From NCBI RefSeq assembly GCF_013426205.1, contig NC_089422.1:62001-126000 (forward strand): 64,000 nt of DNA, given 5' to 3'. Below are positions 1 through 12,375 of the stretch, piece by piece. Made by a program: the position numbers and the translations under genes. How positions within the stretch are numbered: the first letter of the stretch is position 1; every line of letters begins with the position of its first letter. This DNA is from Metarhizium brunneum (Eukaryota; Ascomycota; Sordariomycetes; Hypocreales; Clavicipitaceae). The notes below the pieces were generated by a model that was given only the letters and a program-made list of their open reading frames with translations, made no database searches and was not told where the DNA came from.

Positions 1-2409
1 CCAACATCCACAGCAAGCCTGCATGTGGCGAGTGTCAGGTATACACGGGCACAAAATACCTTGAAGAATGCAATACGCGGAGCAGTTTTAATGATGCCAA
101 CTACTTCGGAAGCGACTTGGTGCGCTGCCGGTTTGCACGCCATTGCCATCAAGTGGTGATCCAGCGTCTGCCAAGATGTCAAGTGGCATTTGCTATGCTG
201 CACAGGGACAGACACACGCCGTAACCCAAGATGCGAGTGAATACCAGCATTGGGTCACATCGTGACACCTCGGTTTCGCACGCCTTCGCGGCCGCTGATG
301 CAAGCCACGGGTGTCTCTGCCAAAAGTGTTGCGAATCTGGTGCAGATATGGGCGTAGATTGCATACCTAGCTTGCCATGTGTCATGCAGCGTGCGAATAA
401 ATTAGCCACAACGACGCAGCGGGCAAAGGGAGGCAACATATTGATGCCGTTGCCGGCTTTGCTTTCGTCTGTCGCCCCGACGAGGAAACCCATTGGCGAG
501 ACAGGCTCTTGGCTACCACTCTGGAACTCAGCCTCCGCCATGGGAAGTCGCGTGTAGTTGACATCTAATTGAATTGAAAGGGCGGGTTAGCAGCGGCACA
601 TCAGATGGACAGAAATTGATTGACTCGACCCCCACACTTCGCTGCTGGAACTTACTATCTCTTCCATTAGCATCATCGGTTGGTCATTGAGCATCGTAGA
701 GAGTCGATCAAGGAGAAAGGCACTCAAAACAGTTCGCCCCTTTTCCTCCACACTAATCTACGTCTGTTGCAAGATTGGCTCATCTGCTTCATTGTTTGAC
801 AGGCACAGTTGCGCATTCCAGCTCGTCTCAGCAGGCGAAGTACTGATATGGCTCCTGTGGGCGTCCATCTTATACAGTCCAGAGAGCTGAAGAAGGCGGA
901 AGGCTCGCCTGGCAGTGACCAAGGCCTGAATCCCATAATTTCGTAAAACATCATAGTAGGCGAGCAAAAGCCAAGCTTGGATGCGCTCGTGGTCAATCTT
1001 CTGCTGCTCCTGCGGCGGCTTTGGTCTTGCCATCCATGGCAGACCAGTCTCGCCGCATGCGTCCTGTGTTTTGAGCATGCGCCGCGTCAAAGCATACATG
1101 ATTTGCACAATGTCGCAGAACTGAGGTGACATGGCGGAGGCAATGGTTCTCATGGCAGACCGCAGAGCGGTGCGAGCCGGCGAGGTGTCTGCGTCGCCTG
1201 CCCAAGCAAAGTATCGTCGCTTATGGATCATGGGGGCAACGGGGTGTACTCTCTCAAAGTAAAGTAAATCGCTTTGCGTCCCGATATGTCAGTCCCATCG
1301 TCTTATTTAAGCATATTCTATTATTGGGGACTAGATGGGCGCTTCGGCCAACGTACAGTTCTATCAACCGACAAGGACGGCATATGTCCCGGGGCTGTCG
1401 CCGATTGCGGAGTAGGAATTTGTGGATAGGAGTTTTGAAATATGCCAGGTTCGGTCTGCCAGCCTTCGCAAATGCAAGCTGCCATGGAAGTCGCTGTTGA
1501 CGCCGTCGTAAGATCGGGTGTAAGTGTCGGCATCTGTTTCAAGCCCGAACCTGGTTCAAAGAGCGCCAACGCCCCTGGATCAGAACCCATATCCAACCCA
1601 ATATCGGTGCTCGCGCTCGAGGAAATAAGGTCGCGTTCAGGGCTTACTTTTTTAGATGGTTTGGGGGAACTGTCGCGCTCTTTTGGTAGATTCGAAGAAT
1701 CAGGTTGTCCACCTAGCCGCTGCTCTAGCAACACTGAGATGGATGTCAGCGACCCGTCTCATTGTTCAAGATTCGAGTTAGGGTGATTTGCTCCTGACTC
1801 ACTTAATCTTGACCGTAAATCTTTTAGTTGGCCCTTCTTTGGGCCACGCTGAGATCTCTTGTCGACAACAACACAAGTTCTTCCAGACTCTGCGCATATC
1901 CCACACCGCGGTCTTACCCGGTCACAGCGTGCCTTGCGACGACGGCATTCTTCACAAGCCAGTTCAGGCTCTTGCCCAGCATCACCAGATGAGGTAGTCG
2001 TGGTGGTGTTCACTATGTTGAGTAGGACTTCTTTGTTCACACTATTTGGTACTGGGATCGTAGAGCAAGATCGGACACGCTCAAGATGAGATGATGGTTC
2101 GGCAGCGGGAAAGGCGTTATATGGTCTGGCTTGGCCTGAGTGCCTGGGGTAACACCCTCGGAAGCGAGAATAATTACCTGCCGAGCTCAGGAGCTCAACT
2201 TCTTTCCTCATCTTTGGTAAACCTTTGTAGCGTACGACTTGTATCTCCATCTTGAGTTGCGAGATTACGCAGTCTAGTTTCGCAACACGCCCGTCGTAGT
2301 TGTCCAGCTGGTATCCTGGCGGCTTGTTTCGCAGGTGTGCCGATGCCTTGCATTGCCTGAACCCAAACAGAACGCCTCCATATACATATCTGCATGCATA
2401 TACGGCCAT
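1..2409 (-). pseudogene. Broken Zn2Cys6 / fungal-specific transcription factor, cut by left window edge
   Basis: The N-terminal part (about 2020-1803) carries a Zn2Cys6 binuclear cluster (C-x2-C-x6-C-x6-C-x2-C-x6-C; CEECRRRKARC core), followed by a basic RGPKKGQLKDLRSRL linker. A clean GTGAGT..CAG intron at 1802-1734 joins this to the next exon in frame. Fungal_trans middle-homology segments follow at about 1270-670 (YFERVHPVAPMIHKRRY; FLLDRLSTMLNDQP) and 550-60. Two lesions are visible. An in-frame TAG interrupts the domain at about 751-753, where relatives normally have Trp before a VEEKRRTFW-like stretch. Near 175-180 the reading frame shifts by one base inside an otherwise collinear segment. 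A likely start codon before the zinc cluster reads ATA (2014-2016). A cryptic intron over the TAG is not excluded, so the pseudogene status is inferred. The true 3' end lies left of the window. Confidence 0.62.
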
Positions 2410-3653
2410 TCTGGGGAAACCTGTGTGAATTTGTGACAGTTCTGCCCACCAATGAGGTTAATATCCCCGCATCATGTGCCCGTCAGTTAGACATTTGTTT
2501 GAGCAAATGAGCAAATAGGGCCAAGCCCTTCCCCTTCATGGCGGTGCGGCTGAGATCCGACAGCTGCAGTTGCAACTGGTTAGCCCTGGTGGTTGTCTGA
2601 ATTAATCATGTTCGGTATATGCTTGATGCTGTCTGGTCTGGATTAGTCGCTTATGTACAGGACCGTTAAGACCCCTAATTGGCAAGACTAACGCCACGGC
2701 TAGCAGATTCGACGGGGCCACATACAACGACTTTCTGATAATCCGTTTTGTTGTTATGATCAGGCACCTTCCGCATCCATGGGTTTGGCTGCAACAGCCG
2801 CCCGTCGTCGTAGTGTTGAGAAGACACGCAAGTGCGGCCGAAAAGGAGAGAGGAACAACCTCACATTAAACCAGTCAAAAATAGATGCGCTAGGTTGATG
2901 TGTCACACTTATTTAATTTTACGGTGGCGCCTTTTGTTTTAGCACACCGAGAGACAGGCTGCGGAGGCATGATTCTGTCACACAAAATATTGACGCCACG
3001 TAGGATGCGGAGCAGTTGGGCCTTGTATGGGGTATTACAACAGTTTCTCTTGCTGCGTCACCAATCACGCAAAAAGCGAAAAAAGACAGCCTCCTCCGTA
3101 CTCTGTACATGGTACCGCTGCATGAAGCTTGACTGTGGGACGAGAAAAACTGGAATCCATTCTAGTATGAAGTACATGCTCCGAAATGTCAGATATCAGT
3201 GTGTTCCAGCCTGGTTCAAGTACCAGCGCATGACCAGCGTGCATAAAGGTCGAAACCAATCGGTCCGTCTCTCGCGACACGAGAAGTGGTATGGCTGGAA
3301 TTTGCTTATCTCGTTCACGTAATCTGAGACAGCCAACTTACTCCATATTGTAGCGGTAGGGCCACTGGTATGCAGAATGCATGTAATCGGTGGTAGTGTC
3401 TAATCCGAGAATCCTGGATAACCCTGACCCTATGTAGCTACTTTCTAGAAAAGAAAAGACAACATAGACATTATGCCACGAGGCACGCTACTGATCAAGA
3501 GTGGTCGAAGTATATTTATTTGAATGTAATTAACTTTATTATGTTAATGGGTAACGGCGCGCGTACTCCACTGCTCTGCGATCAACTTGTCTTGAGATAA
3601 GGACACTGACCTGCCGTAAGCCGTGGACTTTCTTGTCGACGAGGCGCCAACAA
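2410..3653. other. Intergenic, no supported gene
   Basis: About 1.2 kb. The longest open frames (140 aa at 2900-3322 plus, and overlapping antisense frames) show no recognisable domain, no splice-linked continuation and biased arbitrary composition. I see no gene here. Confidence 0.5.
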
Positions 3654-4840
3654 TCACACATCATTGGAAACAGCGGGATGCCTGGTGCCGCTAGCGGTCT
3701 CTAGATTGATCCCATGATCCGATGTGCGGTCCGACGACGGCGGGAAAGCCTTTCTCACAAGAAGAAGTCTGCTTCCGCACGCCAAGATTTTAGCGGCCAG
3801 GCTGCTAAAAAGGTGAGTCTTCGTGAGAAGTGGTCTAAAGGTGATGGCGCAGCAGCAGATAATACTAAGGGCCATCTGCACCGTCGTCCCGACGCCCATA
3901 AAGATTTGATTGCCTAAGTTACCAAAACTTCAGTCAAATCTGCTGCTCCTCGGTCATTCCTATTGCAACTTACCATAAGCTGCTGGAAACGCAAGACCGG
4001 CCTTTATAAAGCCAATAATTCCAGCCCTTTTAAAATATTAGACAAGTTGACTCAGGGAATTAAATTGTTTGAACTTTAGGAACAGAATACTCACAGTGCT
4101 CCAGAGATGAAAAGAAGTGAAAGCTTCCATTTAGTCTTTCGGCTGGTTTGTAGACTGCGAAGCATAAAGATAGCAAGGGTTGCCATGGCAAAGTCGACAA
4201 ATGAGTTGACTGGCTCGGCACGAGCCATAAATGCAGCCGAAATAACAATACACGATTCATTGGTGGCTCGGGACTTTTGCACCGGCCAGCATTCAAGCGC
4301 TTCAATCACCATGGTGGGAATAGTATAGATAATTTGGAGTATACCAAGGGCTTTAATCCAGAGCGAGTAAGCTTTCTTGACGCCGAAAATACGGTGATAG
4401 AGGAATAGAATACTAAGTTTAGCACATAGTTGGTTTGGGGCAAACATGAGCGTCGCAATAACCAAAGGCTGAGTTGTGTTATTAGAGGCGTTTTGCTGAT
4501 AAGAATCGGCCAAAGGTACCAACAAACATACTAGAAGACGCGAAGTTGCACTCGATTTCGTGAAGTCCATATCGTCAAGGTAAGTTGCAGCTAGTTTCAA
4601 TTAGTCTTGGATCTATCGACGACAGCCATACACCAACATACATATACCTGTAATTACGGTCCATGTAATATAAAATACCAGAGCTCCCAGGGCGAGCCAA
4701 TCCTCAATGCCAATTTTACCCAACGATACCCGAGAGGCAATAAAGCGAAGAGCGGTTGCTATAACGCAGATAGGTGTGAATACAAGACCAACAGCAAATA
4801 CAAGACTCTGTACAGGGTCGTTGAAGATGCCCCAAGCCAT
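3654..4840 (-). CDS. Fungal rhodopsin-domain integral membrane protein
   Basis: Four exons: 4840-4648, 4590-4095, 4026-3974 and 3913-3654. They have GTATAT, GTGAGT and GTAAGT donors, AG acceptors and 1002 nt in total (333 aa). The protein is a multi-pass membrane protein of the fungal Rhodopsin (PF20684-like)/PTH11-neighbour class. The first helix starts near residue 10, and a short IGIEDWL-type loop precedes the second helix. Later come the LYHRIFGVKKAY loop, the central CWPVQ...C segment and the NSFVDFAMATLAIFMLRSLQ helix. The last exons supply the SGALAGIIGFIKA and GVGTTVQMALSIICCCAITFRPLL segments typical of helices 6-7. The function of the family is largely unknown, with host-surface sensing and adhesion roles proposed for relatives. 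It stands alone; its neighbours are decayed DNA and an APH-like gene. The short acidic/Ser-rich cytoplasmic tail is unremarkable. Confidence 0.78.
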
Positions 4841-6070
4841 CTCCTAGTCGACAAGAGGCTCCAACTTGCTGAATTGTGGAGGGCTTCATGCGACTTGCTA
4901 TCAGATGGGATGTTTTGGAAAGAACGGGGGGAGTGCTTCTGTGTCCAGGTATTTGAAAACCTACGGGCTGAGTTGTCACACAACCTCGCACAACCCGGAA
5001 CCGAAGTACTGGTGCCGTACTCGGTATTACTCGTCTGTGTACGGACCACACCGCCATAAAGTGACGTCTGTTGGATGTGGCACAGAATGCAGAGATGAAC
5101 CACAATGCTACCCATGCCGCTTACGACACTGCGCAATGGGTCAATACAACAGCGTGGATACATTGACACCAGACTACTCCGTACAACAGGGCCATTTACG
5201 CCTCACCCAATAGTAGTAAAAGGGGCTGGCGATCTCTTGGCCCCCATCAGGCCAATAGGAACGCGTCGGTGCTCCGTAAGCAAAGTGCCAGGAAGGGAAG
5301 GGTCCGGTCTGGTGAGAAATGTCAAAGTATGGAGTACTTCGTACAATGTGGTACTCGGTATATAGGTTCAAGAAACCAGACTTGACATTAATAAAGGCAG
5401 GGGGTAAGCCTTTCTCCCTGCCGGCCCCCGTCCTCCCCGCCCCATTTATAACTACTTTACCTCACGTCATCTCTTTCATCCAAGCCCCTTTCGTACAAAT
5501 AGTAGCGAAGAAATTCTCATATCTCCTATTTAATCGGTTGTATTTATAGACACTATGCTGCAACACTAAATAAGGGGGGCATCTCCCCGGTTGAATTCAC
5601 GACAACATGTTGACGATTTATGAAGTCCAAGGATAAGAGGCTGTTGTTCCAATTACGAAAGCACTGTCGGCGATCGAGAGAGCATAGTGGAATCTCCGAA
5701 CCCTATCGCAGTCATTGGGAGCGGCTGGTGCTGCTTACTGGGCGACACTAATATGCTCTCCAGCTTATGCAAGAATGTTTTTTGAACTACCTGCTCACCA
5801 GCATCCGAAGCAAGGGTACTTGACCCTTGGGTCCGCCTGCCGCTGGAAACTGTCTACGAAGCTGCAAATGCCAACGGGCGATTTATTGATAGCCTGTGGG
5901 GATCAGATATTGCTGCATATGCGGGCATCATCATATCTGGTTATGCGAACAATCATGAACCGCCGAGCCCTTGTCACAAGCGGCAACCCATCAGAAGCAG
6001 GTGTTAGCGCTGGAATTAAACATCAAGCTATGTTGCCATTCTTGGCCCATTTACAATCCGATATGCTTGT
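4841..6070. other. Intergenic, no supported gene
   Basis: About 1.2 kb with only overlapping short frames on both strands and no domain signal. It holds the 5' region of the rhodopsin-domain gene and the 3' flank of the APH-like gene. Confidence 0.5.
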
Positions 6071-7405
6071 TCAGTTCTTCCCTACACTATACTTCTTCAA
6101 CATGCCCTCGACAACGCGAATATTCTCCGCCCAGAACTCCATTTTTTCAGCTCTAGGTTTCTTGCTAGAGCAGTATTCGGGTTGCATAAAAAGAGCAAAT
6201 CGAAACCATTCCATAAAGTCCTTTGCCCCTTGACTCTCCCAGTAAGCCTTCCATTTAGGAATTGAATCCCAGAAAGCGCTGCGAAGCTGATCCGCTTGCG
6301 GATACTCAGCTCCAAAGCCATTTGAAGCTCCCATTCGGAAGAGCATTTCAAGGCATGTGTGAGCCGCAAGAAACGGAGCGCTAGCGCAGAGTTCCCAATC
6401 AATTATGGCGTTGATTTGCTTGTGGTCGTCCGCTGATAAAAGCACATTATGAAGACCCATATCAACGTGCAGAGCAACGATTGGACATTCCTCTACTGTT
6501 TGAGGAATTTGGTCCAGCATGTTGTCCACGAATTCTTGGATAGAAGCCATGTACTTTTCCTTGTAGTCATCGATGCCATTTGCTCTCCCCAAGCTGGTAA
6601 CGGCATGTTGAAGCCGGGCTCTAAGCCATTCGCGCACGGATGTGAAGGGCCCCCCGAGACTAAAGTGCCGGTCAGGTCCAACAGAAAGGCTGATGCTGCC
6701 GTTATTGTCTAGAGCGATTAGTTCGCCTATCTGGCGAGGCGATGGAAGGGGTAGGTCCCAGCAGGCCTGCCAGGCCAGGGCCATGTTGCGCACGAGGTCG
6801 AGTTTGTTCGCATGAGACATGTCGGGATAAACTCGCTCTGCTATAATCCCAGGTACGAACTCCGTTATCTGCCTTCCGAATCCTGTGGCCCGTTGATGTT
6901 CTGCCTCACCCGGTATAGAGTAAACAGCTGGCATTGGGATTATACCTGGGCTACTGTTCACGCGAACGAACTTCATGAAGGCGTCCATGGATGCGACATT
7001 GCCGTGAAAGCGCAGCTGGACAACAAAGGCAGTACCGGGCTTGTGCATCGGAGTTACTTTATATGAGATGCTGAAACCCCCGTCCGTGAATCTATTAGAG
7101 GATGCAACCGTCTCACCTGTTGCAGCCAAAACAGCTTTTTGCATGTTCTCGTCCGTGATCTCGATCTTCTTTGGGGCAGATAGCTTCCCACTTCGTCTAT
7201 CAACCTCGATCTGATACCTATCGAGAAAGTTTGGCGGATTATGAACAGGCTCGAGCGTCACCGAAAAGGTAAATGTGCTGTCCGTCGTTTGCATCACAGC
7301 GTAATCCACGGCCATTCCCTTAGTAGGGCCAAGTATGCCCGAATAGACGTATTTAAGTAGCGCTTCCGCGGCCTTATACTGGTCTAATGCGTCACTGTGA
7401 GTCAT
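6071..7405 (-). CDS. Aminoglycoside phosphotransferase (APH)-fold kinase-like protein
   Basis: Single-exon frame of 444 aa from ATG 7405 (MTHSDALDQYKA...). The frame continues upstream to an ATG at 7501, but that 32-residue extension is hydrophobic and basic and looks like leader read-through. The C-terminal half contains the APH/choline-kinase catalytic signature: a Brenner-like loop with HVDMGLHNVLL (His-x-Asp...Asn) and the metal-binding IIDWELC, followed by an AHTCLEML helix. These correspond to the HGDxxxxN and IDWE motifs of the PF01636 family. Such fungal proteins are abundant and mostly of unknown substrate, and antibiotic resistance should not be assumed. The N-terminal about 200 residues are poorly conserved, and I do not see a glycine-rich loop with confidence. 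No introns are evident. Confidence 0.75.
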   Translation of the reverse strand: MTHSDALDQYKAAEALLKYVYSGILGPTKGMAVDYAVMQTTDSTFTFSVTLEPVHNPPNFLDRYQIEVDRRSGKLSAPKKIEITDENMQKAVLAATGETVASSNRFTDGGFSISYKVTPMHKPGTAFVVQLRFHGNVASMDAFMKFVRVNSSPGIIPMPAVYSIPGEAEHQRATGFGRQITEFVPGIIAERVYPDMSHANKLDLVRNMALAWQACWDLPLPSPRQIGELIALDNNGSISLSVGPDRHFSLGGPFTSVREWLRARLQHAVTSLGRANGIDDYKEKYMASIQEFVDNMLDQIPQTVEECPIVALHVDMGLHNVLLSADDHKQINAIIDWELCASAPFLAAHTCLEMLFRMGASNGFGAEYPQADQLRSAFWDSIPKWKAYWESQGAKDFMEWFRFALFMQPEYCSSKKPRAEKMEFWAENIRVVEGMLKKYSVGKN

Positions 7406-9280
7406 TTTGCCGAGAAGATACAGGTAGCTGAAAGAGAGAGAAAAAGCTCTATATGTTAAAGCTGCGGGGTAGAAACGTTTGCAACTTCTAGCGCACTTCA
7501 CAGCTTAGAGCGAAATGGCACAAGTTGCGAAAAACAGTCTGGTATCAAGTAAACGGCGGGTTTTTGCTACTTTTCACCGCCTGTGCACTTTTGCTTTTTC
7601 TCTTGATTATTGAAGTGGGGCGTGCAGGCATGGCGCTTCATCATGACATCAATAGTCTCCAATGTGATGTTATCCCTAAATTAGCATCTAGTACGCACAT
7701 CCGGCTATTCAAAGGCCTCCGGAGGCAGCTGCACAGCGCAGCAGGAGAACGCGCTCTGCGGATTTTAATTCGCCTTATCCTTGTAACGTCTGCTGGAAGT
7801 TCTGTCAAAGCAATAACTCCCGCGACGGCAAGACAACCATGGCCGGACAAGGCTCTGGAGACTCCGAGAGCGCGTCTGCTTGCCCAGCCGAAAAGGAGGT
7901 AGCCGGCAATAACTGGGCACCACCCTCCGACAGCAAGATGAATACGTCTGAGGAGATGAAAAATGCGTGCGCATCTTCCAGGATAGCGACGAGAAGCATC
8001 GGAATTGTGTAGGAGGTTCTACCGCCAAACCTTTGTGCGACACAATCCTGGTGAATGGCTCGGTTAAAACAGGAGATTGTATGGCAAATGCCTCGAGACC
8101 ATCTGGGGTGAAGGATAATATTCACGAGAAATGCCGAGACGCGGCCGCAAAAGAGGCCGCAGAATACGCGCACAAGTTCTCCAGAGTGATCAGGGGGACG
8201 AGACTACAAATACATTAAATCAAGGTCTGTGGCAGTTGCATGACAAACCGTACCCTGAATGCATTCAAAGTGTCGACCCGGACCCAAGGCGATAAAAGGC
8301 ACAAGAATGGCCTATTAAAGCCCTCGAGGGATCCTACAGACACGTCAACTTACATGTCGCAGCACCTCGTGACTCTTGAGCCGAGGTAAGTTGTATTGAG
8401 ATGGCGGAGCTGCTTGTCGCCTCTTGTATCTTTTCTTTCTTGTCACTCTTTTAGATCATACTAGTATTACGTTGCTTAGTCGGCCATCAATACACTCGTT
8501 TGGACTGATCTCGGTAGCGGGGAGTATTGTCTTTGTTTTTGTTTGCAATGACTTCTTTCCATCTAGCCAAGATGCTGGAGCATAATTAGCGCTTGTGCAT
8601 ACAGCCCCTGATAGACGGACTCTCCGACAACAGATACAACCCGCCAGCTAAGACCTGTCTGGGATGAGAGTGCACCGGTTTCTGACATGGAGAGATATTA
8701 TTGTCATGATATGGCGTACATGCAGTACAAGAGGGCAGTGCAGCCTGTAGACTAGAGACAGCCGAGAAATCTACATATTGTCTGTAGCGTCACACCTTGC
8801 CCTCACTGCATATAGCCTGTCACCCGCACGTTAACACGTATCAGTATTTAGAGGAAGAGGCCGGTCAGGCATTTCTCGTCGCTTAGCCGCGAACGTAAGG
8901 CTATAATAGGGCTTAGTATAGCAATTATTAGAATGTTGCTTTTTTTTAGAATACGGCCTTGTATTTAAATATCCTTTATTATAAATATATTTTAAACTAC
9001 TATTAGGGAGTGCTCTAATTAGTCAGAGCGGCAGTCCATTCCGGGATTTTAGCAATAGCGACCGATTCCGGGGTTAAAGCTGCAAGCGGGTATAGAAGCC
9101 GAGCCGTCGTGGCCGGAAGCGGAAGCGGAAGCACAGCCAATAAAGCAGCGTCACATTATTTTAGAGGCCATTAGAAGTGCATAGATGTATTTGTCTGAAT
9201 ATAACAGCATTACCATACTAACCGTAGGTCCATCATCATACAGTCGCTGTTTTCCCACCTCAAATAAAAAAGCAAGCAAG
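7406..9280. other. Intergenic; AT-rich degenerate patch at about 8870-9010
   Basis: No supported gene in about 1.9 kb. The stretch around 8890-9010 is strongly AT-rich with TTATTA/TAATAG runs. It changes abruptly to GC-rich DNA containing a (GGAAGC)3 microrepeat at 9115-9132. This texture resembles an old, mutated repeat, but no terminal repeats or coding remnants were identified. Confidence 0.4.
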
Positions 9281-10334
9281 ATGCACCAAGACGTAAGCTT
9301 TAAGACGAGCGACAACGTTACTTTGCGTGGATGGTTTTACAGGCCCGACAATGCAGACGGCCAATTGGCATGCCTAGTCATGGCACACGGCTTCTCTGCC
9401 CTGAAAGAGATGAATCTCGACACGTTTGCTGAGCACTTCATATCCGCCTTGCCCATATGCTGTCTCGTATATGACAACCGTGGCTTTGGCAACAGCGATA
9501 CTGGGCCCAGCCAGCCCCGACAGGAGATCATTCCTTTGCAACAACACAGCGATTACTCGGATGCTATAACCTACGCGCAATCGCACCATGACGTGGACAA
9601 TGGCAAGATTGGCATATGGGGCAGTTCGTACAGCGGCGGCCACGTTCTCTGGGTGGCAGCCGTCGACCGTCGGGTCAAGGTCGTTCTGAGTCAAGTTCCA
9701 TGTGTGAACGGCTGGGATAGTTTCCACCGACTGATTCGACCAGACCTTGTTCCTGGATTGAACCAATTGTTCCAAGATGGTGCGACGAGCAGCCGCCGCC
9801 CCCTTTTTTCTGCTGTAAGCTGACTGATGTATACAGACCGGCACAGCAGGGCACAAGGGAAGGCTGCGGGCGTTCTGCCTGTCGTGGAACAAGCTATGCA
9901 CAAGCCATCTGCCCTACATACTCCGGACAGCTATGCCTACTTTACTGACTGGGAGAAGAGGTGCGGCTGGAAAAATGAGGTGACTATCAAGTCGTACGTG
10001 GATACGCTACCTCAAAATCTCAAAGTGCTACACTAACAATTACAGCATCGAGGCGTTCCGCGAGTATAACTCGTCCACCCATATCCACCACATCTCGCCC
10101 ACGCCTCTGTTGATGACGGTGGCGCAAAACGATGTCCTGACGCCCGCGGACCTTGCGTTGGAGGCCTACTCGCGAGCTTTGGAACCTAAACAACTACACA
10201 TTATACCAGGGGGCCACTTTGACTGCTACTCTGGCTCCAGTTTTGAAAGGACCAGCCAATATCAGGTGGACTTTTTGAAAAAGCACCTGTGCTCGCAGCC
10301 GGACAAGAGGGAGGAGGCAGCACAAGACGCTTGA
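9281..10334 (+). CDS. Alpha/beta hydrolase (X-Pro dipeptidyl-peptidase/DltD-like family)
   Basis: Three exons, 9281-9779, 9837-9993 and 10046-10334, give 314 aa with phase-consistent junctions (introns of 57 and 52 nt). ATG 9281 is chosen because the 32 residues before it do not look like the family start. Visible elements: the N-terminal strand FKTSDNVTLRGWFYRP, the oxyanion HGFSALKE loop, the YDNRGFGNSD motif, the nucleophile elbow GIWGSSYSGGH (Ser in G-x-S-x-S/G-G), the late acid strand TPLLMTVAQNDVLTP and the catalytic His in PGGHFDCY. The complete Ser-Asp-His triad suggests an active cytosolic hydrolase. Substrate is unknown; members of this fungal group are annotated as peptidases or as hydrolases near secondary-metabolite loci. 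Confidence 0.86.
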
Positions 10335-12375
10335 TGCCTACCCTGAATTACAGACGCAAGGTGTAGTAGCGTTAAGAATATAAGTATACTTATTAATAGG
10401 ATGTTGAATAATTATTATGAGTATGATCGGAGAGGCTGGTAAGGTCAGGGTAAGGCGGGCGATTCTCTTATTAATTTACTTTACCGCTGCTTGTCTGTGT
10501 CGTTGCCATAGCCCCCTGGTGCTTTTACCCGACGAGGGGTACGCTGATCTCTTATTTCCCTGCATAAACTTGACACCACCGAAAATCTCCGAAGTCCTGG
10601 CAGAAAAAACTCTAGTCCGTTTTTGTCCGTATCCTCACGTTTTCTTTACGCGATGTCTTCGAAGCCTCCCGGATACCACCGGGTTATAGTATGGTAGAAA
10701 GTCGGAGTCCATGACACCATCGCCTTGATGATTTTAGGTGACTTAATTACATGGCACTAGTATAAAAAAGCATATACTAGTCTTAGGCTTGAAGTCAAGA
10801 GTGGGACTGAAAACACAAAATAACTTGGTGCTCAAGGAAGTAAAGACATAGCTGCTTCTTCAAGTTCCTGCGCTGCCTCGCTTAGCCTACACGATGTCTC
10901 GAGGCGTCTTGCCCACAGTACTAATACGTTTGAGAGCTTCCTGACCAGAAGTACGGGGTACCATCATCGTAATACCCCGCAGGCGTCTCGCTGGATTCTC
11001 CAGCCTGTCCCTGACTGGCAAGATTATTGCTCATCGCTTCCTTAAGGTGCCTCTTGACCGTTGCTCCCTGAAAACGATCCTTGGATGACGTCGTCCTTCG
11101 CCATCCTCGGTAGCCCATGGCCACATCGTCGTTTACAGAATAGACGTGTACGCCGGACCTCGCGTAACCCGTCGCCCAGGAGCTTTCTGGCTGGGGAAAC
11201 TGTGAGGTGCTTTGCTTCGGTGGGTGTATTCGTTGAAGCATGGTGACCCCCCCTGAAAAGCGTTAGCGGACCCGAGAATGTAATTGCTACTGTAAAGGGC
11301 TGCTTTACGCTACAACTATTATATCGCAGGGCTGTGCATCTGCGAAAGGCGCTTTGCCGTTTACATCCTATGGCAATCGTCAGTGAGGATATTCTGCGAA
11401 TGACACTTTCACCGTCATCTTGGCGGACTCACCAGCTCACCCCTAGTCCAAGCTGCTGCAAATTCTTCAAGAACTCGAATCTCCGCGCTGAGGGTTCCCT
11501 GATCCAGGGCCTCGTGAATGTAGTAGATCAGAAGCGGTCTACCATCGGCGGCAAAAGTGGAGATATATCCCCGAGACATGGACATGGTAGGCGCCCAAGT
11601 CAATGTTACCCGCGCCACCAGTGGGGGGATGCTTTGTCGAGTAACGACTGGAGATCTCTAGCAAATAAGTTCGGGAAACCTCGGAATTCTGTGTTTGAAT
11701 GGAAATGATAATAGATGTAGCATACAGTAACATGTGCATGGCTGGTGATTTTTATATTATGTTTCTATCTTTATTAATAGTATGAACGCCGTGCTCCCAG
11801 CGCAGTTTAGGCCTCTCACACGGGCGTGAAACAGTGTGTTGGCCAGCAGGCTTGACCTCTACCGCCGAGTTGCTGCTGTAACAGCAATGTTGATATCGAT
11901 AAGTGACTCCAGGTAATTTCCATGAGTAGCTGGAGAGTGCAAGTTGGCGGCCTTCCGATAGCCGCCACGAGAATTGTAAGCGCCAGCCTTATTCCGGCCT
12001 TCGTATCAATCGTTATTGGCCGCATATAGGTGATGCACTGCCTGTTTCAAGACTAGAGGCCGGTTCATCATGATCTAAATTTACCATTTTTAGCGCCGAG
12101 CTATTCGATGTTCCCGCCAGCACATGAGCCGCTTCCCGCCAATTGATTCATGTCCCTTCAATGTTCAATGTCATGTGCGGGGCAGCGCCCCTCTTCCCGT
12201 GGCTGCGCTACATATGTACACTGTACATGTAGTATTGTGGCCAGGCCGGACTCCGGAGTATTTAGCGTTCCGGGCACACAGTAAATGTCACCAAGTTCTT
12301 ACTGTACTTATATCAATTGATCCAGCAAACCTTTGTCGTTATTTTGTCTCACACCTACATTGTCGGAAGAACAAT
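10335..12375. other. Intergenic with short unassigned frames
   Basis: About 2 kb. The only frames of note are 10921-11241 minus (listed separately) and 11415-11618 minus (67 aa, starting MARVTLTWAPTMSMSRG). Neither matches a family I know, and no convincing splice joins them. The upstream region of the kinase gene begins at about 12,000. Confidence 0.4.
10921..11241 (-). CDS. Possible small hypothetical protein
   Basis: 106-codon frame with a true ATG, rich in Ser, Gly and Tyr, ending YYDDGTPYFWSGSSQTY. There is no recognised domain, signal peptide or membrane segment. It could be a single exon of a decayed gene or a chance frame. It is reported only because it is the best coding-like frame in this gap. 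Confidence 0.2.
   Translation of the reverse strand: MLQRIHPPKQSTSQFPQPESSWATGYARSGVHVYSVNDDVAMGYRGWRRTTSSKDRFQGATVKRHLKEAMSNNLASQGQAGESSETPAGYYDDGTPYFWSGSSQTY

Noticed and set aside
758..1231. Stand-alone 157-aa protein
   Set aside because: It is an internal exon of the broken Zn2Cys6 regulator; upstream in-frame sequence (YFERVHPVAP) continues the same domain.
6071..7405. Aminoglycoside resistance gene
   Set aside because: The APH fold is shared by large fungal families of unknown substrate; nothing in the sequence points to antibiotics.
8870..9180. Transposon terminus
   Set aside because: AT-rich texture and an abrupt composition change are suggestive, but I found no terminal repeats, target duplication or transposase remnant.
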